Origin: Dasypus novemcinctus
Lineage: Eukaryota; Chordata; Mammalia; Cingulata; Dasypodidae
NCBI RefSeq assembly: GCF_030445035.2
Contig: NC_092216.1
Span: forward strand, 12,463,405-12,527,404
Length of the DNA stretch: 64,000 nucleotides
Direction of reading: 5' to 3'
Shown here: in pieces, positions 56,067-64,000 of the stretch
Layout: every line of letters starts with the position of its first letter
Position numbering within the stretch: the first letter of the stretch is position 1
Position numbers and translations under genes: made by a program
Notes under the pieces: model-generated
Told to the model about the DNA's origin: nothing
Database searches by the model: none
Seen by the model: the letters and a program-made list of their open reading frames with translations, nothing else

Positions 56067-57560
56067 TTTGGTGAGTCAACCAGGAGAAATATTAATATAA
56101 TGAGTGGTGCTCCCAGAACCCTGCTGGGTGTTTGAAGGCCTGTCTGTGCCCTCTCCTGGTTCTACTGTTTCAAAGGACTTCATGTCTAGGAAGTTCCTGG
56201 ATAAGCTCCCACAGGACATAAACTCAGTCTGTCCAGACTTTTGTCTCCCTCTCCAGGGTTGCAGGGGCTAGTCCCCATGCTGTATAGATCCAAAGAAGTT
56301 CTGGGTGGTGGGTGAAACCACCCTTGAGACCTGACTGGGCACATGGCCTAAGCACAGAAGGAGTCTACTGGGAGTTTACCAGATCCTTTCCTAGTTCAGA
56401 GCGGTTATCACTGGGTGTATTGTTAACTTAGATTGCTAGTTAACTTCTTTTAATTTAAGGTGCCTTTGATCTTTTGACTACTGCTGCCCTCATTCTGGGT
56501 CTGTGAGATGCTTTAGAAAACCTCAGAAACTGAAAATGCATTTGTTAGAGTGACCTAACTCTCAGCAGTGCCCCGAGGCCTTGCTCCTTCTCCACCCTGG
56601 AGAGGTCCAGAGATTGTCTGGGGAGGGGGGATGGTCCCTGAGGGTGTTAGTGGGATTTTGATGTCAGGTTTAACTAAAGATCTTGGTCTCTGGGAGTGGC
56701 TATGGAGTGATGGCCAGCTCCTGAAACTGCTGCAAAGTAAGAGAAAGCTTTTAAAGGTCTCTAGCGAGCCCCTTCCCTAGGGGAAAGTCAGGCTTGGGTG
56801 TGAAGGGCTGGGAACCTGACCAAGAGGCCCCCAAGACTTCTATGGGTCTGAGGACACCCAGAGACAAAGTTCCCAATTCCCAAAGCATGTAACAGTGAGC
56901 AGAACTCCCTATTTCAGGACACTGGTTCAGAGAGCAAACTCGTTCCACCAGGACAGCAGTGGGACACCATCCAGACAGAAGAACACATTTTCCTCCCCTA
57001 GGATAACAGGCAGGTCTTAAATGGCAACAACCTGCTTAGTCTAATCTTTTCCTTCCACAGCATGTGGTCACAGTATGGCTGAGAATGGGCTCTGTATGGG
57101 ACCTGAACGCCAGTTAAACCTGTGTACGAGGAGAGGACAGACAGATCTGAGGGCCAGAGACCATGTGGTCATGTGTCCTTAAAGCAAGGGTTCTTAACAT
57201 GGGGTCCATGGAACAAAAGGTTGATGAGTGCGGCCTTAAAGGGATGAGGAAATGCACTCTAATTACTAGACCTCTCTCCTGTAGAACAAGGAACTACTTC
57301 ATGTGCCATCAGTTATGATTTGAAGGTTCCTGGCTTTCCTAACTCCCTGACTATTTCTTTGTAATACCCAATTTGTGTCTCATCAGGGGCAGGTCTTCTA
57401 TAGACCCCTTAGCTCCCTATCTACCAGCTTCCCAGGGATTTTCCTGGCAGAACAAAGCTGGAGGGTCCTGCACAAAGTTTCTGCCATGGACAGACACTGG
57501 AATCTTTGCATCCAGGTAGTTCTAAAGCCAAGTCTTTCCCTAAGCTAAACTAAGCATGTA
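56067..57560 (+). other. ERV-2 leader and possible gag-region relic
   Basis: No frame resembling gag can be recognised. Position after the primer-binding site is the only reason to call it leader/gag region. An ORF of 70 codons (56568-56780) has no known motif. Confidence 0.4.
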
Positions 57561-60300
57561 AAATCTCTCTTCCATTCTAATCTGTGCTTGCTTTAACTTT
57601 GTTAGTCTGCTCATGCCTAGAAAATTGTAAATCAGATTTGGGCTTTGCCTATTATAAATTGGATAATGGTGGAAGGTAACCTGAGGAAAAAACCACACAC
57701 ACACAAATTAGTCTTTAAATGCCATCTTGCAATAAAAATTGATGTTTAAAGAAATCGCAAGTGGAATTAATTCAACTGTGGGAAAAGAAAAACTTGGCAA
57801 ATTTGTTACTAATAAAATTGTTTTAGTTGCTTAATGAACCAAAGTGCTCAAATTGTTTTTAAGTGAAAACTTCCTGGAAACTCTAACTAGAAGTTATGGT
57901 CATTACATCAGTGCCTTTATATTATAAAACAGCAGGAGGGTAATAACTGAAATTTTAACTGGGTGGATGTAATGTAAACTTGAGCCATTGTAATGGTAAT
58001 CAAACTAAACTTACCTTTGATTATGCTTATTTTGTAACTAACTTTACATAGCCTTCAATTTCAGCTATTATGATAGTAATTTTAAACCGTTTGCCTTTCT
58101 TTATGGTTGATCATGTCCAGCCTCATCCCTTGCATTTGCTTATGGCTCAAAGGAAAGCAAACTTGAGACATCCATGTCTCCTGTCCTACTGGTATTAGTG
58201 ACCCTGCTTTTCTTGTGGCTCCAAATGTGGACTAAATTGCTGCCTGGTGGAATTCTCAATGCCCAGGTTTGAAATCCACTCTTTCAGCCTTGCAGCCATT
58301 GGGCCCTGTTATCTCTGAGGACTGGGAAGTGAAGGAGTCCTCCTGCCTGGGCTGTCAGAGTCCTAAAAGTGGCAATTCATGAGAAAAACCAGTTTCCTGA
58401 GGCTTCAATAGCCTCACTGAGTATACAAGGTCTGCTAAAATCACAACTGGAAATAAGCAAAGTTCTGAAACAAAGGAAAATTGTATTAAAGTATTGGGGG
58501 GGCAAACAGATGTGGCTCAAATGGATGGGTTTCCATCTACCATATGGGAGAACCCAAGTTCAATCCCCAGGGAGTTTTAGAAAAAGCTCACTCATGTGAT
58601 GAGCCAGACCCTCACAGCAAGTGATGTAACAAGATGATGATACAACAAAAGAGAGATGCAGGGGAGAGTCAAGGTGAGATGCAACCGAAACCAGGAATTG
58701 TTGGAGTGCAAGCAACAGGGAACCTCTCTTCCACATTGGAGGTCCCTGGGATTGAATCCCAGTGAAGCCTCGAGGAGAAAATAAGAAGAGAGGACAAAAA
58801 GAAACAGACACAGAAGCCCACACAGCAAATGGACAGAAACAGCAAAACAGCAGGATGGGAGGGAAGGGAAGGAAAAAAAACTATTAAAAAAATACAACTT
58901 TGGGGACACTTAAGCCAATAATTAAATAATGAAATTCTTGTGCAAAATTGCAGGGTCATAATGCAAATTAGAGGGGGAAAAAGCCTTCAAGGAAATCTTT
59001 CAAATGTTATTTTACAGTTAAACTTGTTTTGTAAAAGAATGAAAATTTTAAGTAACTGGAATCAATTGCCTTTTTGTGTGAAACTCTGTTCCTGTCCACC
59101 CATTTGTTCAGTGTACATCTTCATAAATTGGGAGGATAATATCAAATTAACAAGTGAAAATTCTTAAAAGAGCTCCATTTAAATTCTTAAAAATTAAATA
59201 TGCAGTTATATATGTGATGAATATTCCTAGAGCTCCAATTAGGCTAAGCAGGGTAGAAAGATTATATAGAAATCTAAATATAAGAACTATTAGGGAAAAG
59301 AAAAAAGATTTTCCTGAGCTCTTTGACCTACCTATCCCTCAGGGCCTTCTCTTTGCAAAAATTCTGGGGGAATTGATAGGCAAAATAGATGAAAACTCTT
59401 ATAGGCAGGTAAATGAATAATGTTTGCCCTGTAACTCCTGAATTTAAATCTTTTGGCAGCCCTTTAATAAGGGTGGTTAATAATTCTATTACCAAATTTC
59501 AGTGAATAAAGGATCCTTAAGGTCTATGAAAAGATCTTTTCTAAATTATGATTGAAACAAAATAAGCAACTGTAATATATTTGAGAACTAGCAATCAATA
59601 TGCCTTTAAGGTTATTCAGTTTCAGAATTTTCTATTTTAAAAAGTTTTAACCTCCTGTAAAGGAAGGTAAAAGAACATTCCTTACATAAACTATAATGTT
59701 TTCAATTTATTTAGCTTGGGTGTCATCTGTTCAGTTTATAAAATACCAAGTGTATGAATTAACATTACATGTATTAAACCTTTAAAGCGATGAAAGTTAT
59801 AAGTTTGTATTTAATGCAGTTAAGCTACAGAAGAAGATGTAGATCTGTCCTCTCTTAAATGGATAAAGTAAATTTCATTGTTGCTAACTCTAATTTAATA
59901 AGCTTATCTTATGGTAAAGTAAACAGTCTATGTGGTTATGGTTAATTATAAGGAATGTTGTTCTAAACTGAAGCATTTCAATGACTAATTCCAAGCAGCC
60001 ATTATTAATAGAAACCTAAATTGATATTAGTAGCAAAAAATAACTTCATAACAGGAAAACCTGTCAGAGGCCACCTCAGTCTGCATGTTAAAGTAGTGGT
60101 AAGGAAAGATAATCTTAATTCCATTGGAAATCTTCAGTTTTCATAAAACAACTAAGAAAGTTTTCCTGTGCTGCTAAAATAAAATACTTATGTAATTAAT
60201 ATCATCATGGTAAAAGTATAGAAGTAAAAAGCAAAGTACTAACAAGTTAAGTTTGTTTGATGTTATAGACAGCATTGGAAGTATTTAGAAAGTGTATAAA
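57561..60300 (+). other. AT-rich non-coding block inside ERV-2
   Basis: AT-rich, ORF-poor DNA split by a sense SINE (58495-58890). From about 59080 to 60280 it follows the same order of motifs as ERV-1 12230-13050: 'ttcagtgtacatcttcat', 'aaaagagctcc', 'aaaaattaaatatgc', 'acagtctatgtggttatgg', 'gactaattccaa', 'cataacaggaaa', 'taacaagttaag'. Confidence 0.75.
58495..58890 (+). mobile_element. tRNA-derived SINE in sense orientation
   Basis: The only clear sense copy. It starts 'ggcaaacagatgtggctcaaatggatggg' (A-box side), has 'caagttcaatccccaggg' (B-box) and ends in A-rich 'ggaaaaaaaactattaaaaaaa'. A second tRNA-like 'aggtccctgggattgaatccc' at 58739-58759 suggests a dimeric or rearranged form. 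Body 'cacagcaaatggacagaaaca' is the reverse complement of the usual DAS body. It lies inside ERV-2, so it is younger. Confidence 0.8.
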
Positions 60301-60460
60301 AGTCAGAAGAAACTTGAGCATTGCCAAACTCTTGTACATTCAAACCAGGCCTTCAATACACTGCAGGCTGGCTCTCCATTTGATTTATTGGCCACATTGG
60401 TCACTGACCCCTAGAACAATAAATGTGTCTACTGCATTTCTGTTTGTGCTCCTAACATAG

Positions 60461-60718
60461 ATGGAAACTACATTGCAGTTTTGGAATCCTGCAGCAGCCA
60501 ATGATGGCTATGGCTTGATATTGTCAGACATAGGCTATGAGCTATTGGATATTGCCTCCAGACTGGCCCTCTTTCATAGTGCCAAAGACTTCCATGCACC
60601 AGTCTGGTGGAATACTGGAGCCTACCTTCCTAACTTCTCTCTAGGGTCAATGGTGCTGCAGCATGCTGGCTGTGTGAAGGACATACCAAGTGGAGCAAAG
60701 ATAACCAGAGTATGGTGA
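60461..60718 (+). other. Unrecognised 85-codon ORF in ERV-2
   Basis: An open frame begins METTLQFWNPAAAN and contains two WW/W-rich and hydrophobic stretches. It lies between the AT-rich block and the pol relic. I do not recognise it. It could be retroviral accessory/gag-pol relic or chance. Confidence 0.25.
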
Positions 60719-60989
60719 ATATAACTTATCCACAATTGGCATTATGGCCTGCTCCCACAGAGAGATAACATGTATGGTTTTGCAAACCTGTAGCTTAGAT
60801 CTATTAGTTGAAGGTCAAAGGGGAACTTCTACATTGGGTATTGCATTAATTAGCATTAGGTACTATATCCTACTCTAGATACATGCCTGATGACTATGTT
60901 GATATCGTTTCTATTCTCGATCATATGTAGAGGGATATTGAGCACGTTAAAGATCCTGATGAATTTAATTTTCTAAGTAATGAACATGC

Positions 60990-61510
60990 CTCTAAGATAA
61001 AGGAACAGCCACCTTACCTGAGAGCAGTGCAAGCAACAGCCCTTTTAATTAAAAAGGCCACCAAATTAACTTGGGGATGACCTCTCCATCTTCACCCCAC
61101 ACAAGGTGGAAGGCATGGTTAGCTACATCTTCCTCCTAGCCCTTTTTCCAGAACCTGTCCACTTATACCCTGGAGAGGACTGGCAGACCCACATGCCATC
61201 CTGTGAGGGCTAAGTACTTCCCTCCAGAAGGGAAACAGCAAACGAGGTGGCGAAGATCCACTTCAGCTTAGCCGCTCTGAGATGGCCCACAGACAACCTT
61301 TCGTCACCCAGGACCTGCAAACCAGGTTCTGGTGGCAGAACAAACCTCAATCCCAAATAGAGCCAAAATGGAAGGGACCTTATTCTGTGGTTTAATCAGT
61401 CCCACAGCTGTTAAAGTAATGGGAATTGCGAGGTGGGTGTCCTAATCGTAAACGAATCCAGCTGCCCAAGGAAGTGCCAGCTCTATCGAAAGCACCTGAT
61501 GGGATGTAAG
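60990..61510 (+). pseudogene. pol: ERV-2 pol relic: RT end joined to integrase C-terminus
   Basis: 61010-61075 reads as a thumb/RNase-H-boundary piece (AVQATALLIKKATKLTWG) followed by a stop. 61300-61490 reads as a gammaretroviral integrase C-terminal domain (QSQIEPKWKGPYSVV, then LPKE) with stops. RNase H and the integrase core between them are deleted. Non-functional. Confidence 0.7.
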
Positions 61511-61779
61511 AGGGCCAGTCCCTGGAAGGCCTGAAATCCTCTTCAAGAGGCAAAGCTAAGTAGTGTCTGTGTCAAAGGCAGCTGTTCCCTCTAACTTTAG
61601 CCCAGATGCCTTTTCTTGGGGGAGGGCAAACAAGGCACCCCTGTCCCCATTTCCTTTAGTTTCTCCTTAAACAATAACTAAAAGGATAATGCCTCTTCTC
61701 ATCTCTCTCTTGGCTGTCTTAGGCAAAACCACCACCATAAAAAACTGGGATTGGCAATTTATACTGAACCCAATTATCT

Positions 61780-62060
61780 ACTGAACCCCACAATCTCTCC
61801 TAGAGGTGATTAACAGTATCGAAGAAACTAGCTTCACCTTAAAAGCTCTTATGCAGCAAATGGACTTTCTTGCTGCATTGTACTGCAAAGTTGCAAAGCC
61901 CTAAGAATGCTAACAGCAGCATAGGGGTGGGGAGTGGGGGAAAAGACCTGCTTCTCAAGGAAAAATGCTGTTTCTATGTAAATCATTCTGGAATAGTACA
62001 AAACCGCATTTGAAACCTGGAAAGTGAAGCTCACTAACTTCAGGGGGTTGCACCCTTTGA
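61780..62060 (+). pseudogene. env: ERV-2 env TM relic
   Basis: A short TM-like stretch with an ELETSFTLKALMQQ-like heptad part at about 61820 and, at 61960-62010, a CCFY motif followed by an NHSG motif typical of gammaretroviral TM. It contains deletions and stops. The surface subunit is not recognisable. Confidence 0.6.
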
Positions 62061-62404
62061 AGGTACCTGGTCTTTCTCATTTGTGTGGTCCAGCATGTCA
62101 TAGCTGACCTCCCTTTTTGGACTCCCTTACCACTGTCTTCTATATCCTTTTAGTGGGCACATGTATCTTCAAAATTCTAAGTTTGTTTCTTCCAGAATCA
62201 ACATCTTCCAAAACAAGATATTAGTCACATGGGGATTTAATCTTCCCTCAACCTCAGTAGAATAAACAGACAGGTTTATGCCCTCTCAGGCAGGGACTAC
62301 TGCTCTAACCAGTAGGAAGTAACTACAGAAGATTGACCATTGCCCCTCAGCACCCCCACTCCCACCCCCTTGAGGATAAGGGCAGAACTCTCTGAGGGGG
62401 CAGT

Positions 62405-62840
62405 TGAGGCAGGTTAGTACAGGGTAATGGAGGAGAAGATGACTCAAACATGGCTGACAGACAACATGGCTGCAAGACCTTACTGGGACCTTGAGTTTGA
62501 CGTTGAGGTCCCAGTTTCTCTTTCCAGGACCTCCCCTTGGCCCCAGATATTCCAAAATGGCCTCACCATTGGTCCCACCATGGTGGAGTAAACAATCAGT
62601 GCTGGGGCTCATCTCCTGGTCCTTTGCAGGTGAGGAATAATTAATAGTTTAAAAGGTAACTTAGAGGGGTCTGCACCACATCTTAGTATTCCACCCTTCT
62701 CTTTCATTTTTCAGCAAGCACTGCTCTTTCCATTTCCCAAATAACTTCTTTTTACTGGCCTAACTGAACTCACACATTCATAAATTCTTTTATGCATCAC
62801 AGCCAAGAACCTAGAGGAATCCAAAGCTTTTCTGTCTTCA
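62405..62840 (+). repeat. ERV-2 3' LTR (436 bp)
   Basis: Aligns over its length with 55591-56066, with one deletion of about 40 bp. Ends 'ctgtcttca'. The antisense 108-aa frame is a shadow. Confidence 0.88.
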
Positions 62841-62960
62841 CAGGACAGCGTAACTCCTTGGCAGCAATTTGCCAAGTGAAGAATGAATAAACTTAAAAGT
62901 TTGATAGATGTTGCCAAATGATCCTAATAAATGACCTAAACTTCTTAAATTTTTCTGTTT
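62841..62960 (-). mobile_element. Old L1 relic split by ERV-2 (right half)
   Basis: 'agtttgatagatgttgccaaatg' at about 62897 is the antisense L1 ORF2-end region that follows the motif left of ERV-2. Confidence 0.5.
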
Positions 62961-63850
62961 TCCTCTTCCTACCTAAAGAATGAAACCAAAGTGATGGTGA
63001 GTAACCATTTGTACCTTATTGACTTATTGACTGATAACTTGTGCCCATTCCATGCACTTCTTAGGAACCACATCTTCTATCAGCCAGCTCTTCTCCTTGA
63101 GCTCAGGCCAGAATCTCTCCAGGCTTGCTGACAGTCAAGGCTCCATTCCCAGCCCTTTGGCTCACTTTGAGCTGTGTTGAAGCCACACTAGCCCTGGCCC
63201 AGTGTTAGCTTTGCTCTATCACTGTAATTGATGGTGACAAGTGGCACCCCCCTCTTAACTACCTTAAGATTATTCTCTATGAAAATATAACTACTAAAAT
63301 AGGAAGAAACACACCAGACTCTGACTGGCCCTGAGCCCCTGATGGTGATCGATGGCATGGACTGCCTTAGGAAACTGTCCTCTTGGTGGTTGTCCCTTGC
63401 AGGGGCCTTCCCTGACACTGAGTCTTCCGTCCATGCTGACCTCTTTCACTGAACTCTACCACAATTTGTCTGACCAAGAGGATGGGGACTTCATGACTCC
63501 ATTCAAGGGGGAGCTCTCTGTTTCCTCTGCTCCCCAGCTCCTAGCACACTGCCTGGCAGAAGGTTAATCATCCTACTTGTGACAGTCTCATTTTGGGAAT
63601 GGTGAATCTTTCCCCACAGGTTTCTGAGCTCCTCGCTATGCCCCTTTTCCACCTGGCCCCTGGAGACTTCCTGTTCTCCTCCTCCTTCTTGTCCTCTTTC
63701 ACGATCACCATCTTGTGAGTCAGTGTTTAAAAGGTAAAACCAGCTCTTGTTCAGGGAGCATTGACCATGCAATGGACACAGTGCTGAGCCACGAAGTGCT
63801 TCAGTTCATATTGTCCACATAGTGAACTGGCAAGTTGGGGACTTGTTTTT
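62961..63850. other. Unannotated interval
   Basis: No gene or repeat recognised. Short ORFs only. Confidence 0.5.
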
Positions 63851-64000
63851 TAAACTGTGGTAATACAGCTATAACATATTTACAATTTTAACCACTTTTA
63901 AGCATACAATTCAGTGGCATAATTTACAATGTGCTCCCATCATTATCATCCACTACTAAAATTTTCACCACCAAAAACAGAGTTTTGTACCCAGTAAGCA
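63851..64000 (-). mobile_element. Old L1 3' UTR relic (cut by window end)
   Basis: 'taacatatttacaattttaacca.tttt', 'caattcagtggcat' and 'ccatcattatcatcca' match the widespread antisense L1 3'-UTR segment. Confidence 0.65.

Larger units (their letters stand above)
55591..62840 (+). mobile_element. ERV-2: gammaretrovirus-like (class I) provirus, degraded
   Basis: A 7250-bp LTR-to-LTR element, sense. After the LTR a primer-binding-site-like 'tggtgagtcaaccagga' starts at 56069 (tRNA not assigned). Then come about 1.5 kb of unrecognised leader/gag-region DNA, about 2.7 kb AT-rich DNA interrupted by a SINE, a short RT-end relic, integrase C-terminal relic, TM env relic, a polypurine tract 'gaggggg' at 62394-62400, and the 3' LTR. 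Flanks 'caga'/'cagg' are a possible imperfect 4-bp target copy. All genes are ruined. Confidence 0.85.

Noticed and set aside
1-64000. CRISPR arrays, operons, ribosome-binding sites, prokaryotic features
   Set aside because: The DNA is clearly mammalian; tandem arrays present are microsatellites or minisatellites without spacer structure.

Overview
The window is gene-poor mammalian nuclear DNA, most likely from a xenarthran (armadillo, sloth or anteater). The lineage call rests on many copies of a tRNA-derived SINE of the Dasypus (DAS) type, with A/B-box ends, a shared 'gttgtctgctctctgtgtcc'-like body and poly-T heads, and on L1 copies whose long 3' UTR I recognise as xenarthran. Old MIR, L2 and L1M relics are also present.

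One intact protein-coding gene is visible. It is a two-exon heat-shock-factor-family gene (HSFY type, + strand, 20626-22281) with conserved DNA-binding domain, splice sites and poly(A) signal. HSFY is Y-linked in other placental mammals, and the dense L1/ERV content with almost no other genes fits a Y-chromosomal location. That location is inference. An AGFG1 processed retrocopy (minus strand, about 27.3-28.6 kb) abuts a CpG-rich segment carrying an unrecognised 91-codon ORF.

Layout. 0-20 kb: an antisense L1 (L1-A) broken open by nested insertions. These are three DAS SINEs plus a second L1 stacked at one target site (5123-10574), a 7.7-kb provirus (ERV-1, 10810-18490) and a solo LTR. 20-31 kb: HSFY, old L1/L2 relics, the AGFG1 retrocopy and the CpG-rich segment. 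31-35.7 kb: L1 3' UTR, a dispersed repeat, a sense L1 fragment, a SINE and another copy of the dispersed repeat. 35.7-37.2 kb: a strongly decayed tandem array with a unit of about 21 bp. 37-41.7 kb: unique DNA with MIR/L2 and one SINE. 41.7-51.6 kb: an unusually long, full-length antisense L1 (about 9.85 kb) with target-site duplication. 52-55.6 kb: mostly unique DNA. 55.6-62.8 kb: a second, older provirus (ERV-2, gammaretrovirus-like). 62.8-64 kb: unique DNA and L1 relics.

The least expected pattern is that the two proviruses, whose pol genes belong to different retroviral classes, share a collinear AT-rich non-coding block of about 1 kb (ERV-1 about 12.2-13.05 kb, ERV-2 about 59.1-60.3 kb) where gag/pro/RT would be expected. 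ERV-1 has two 512-bp LTRs differing at only nine positions, so an element already lacking gag-pro-RT seems to have moved fairly recently.
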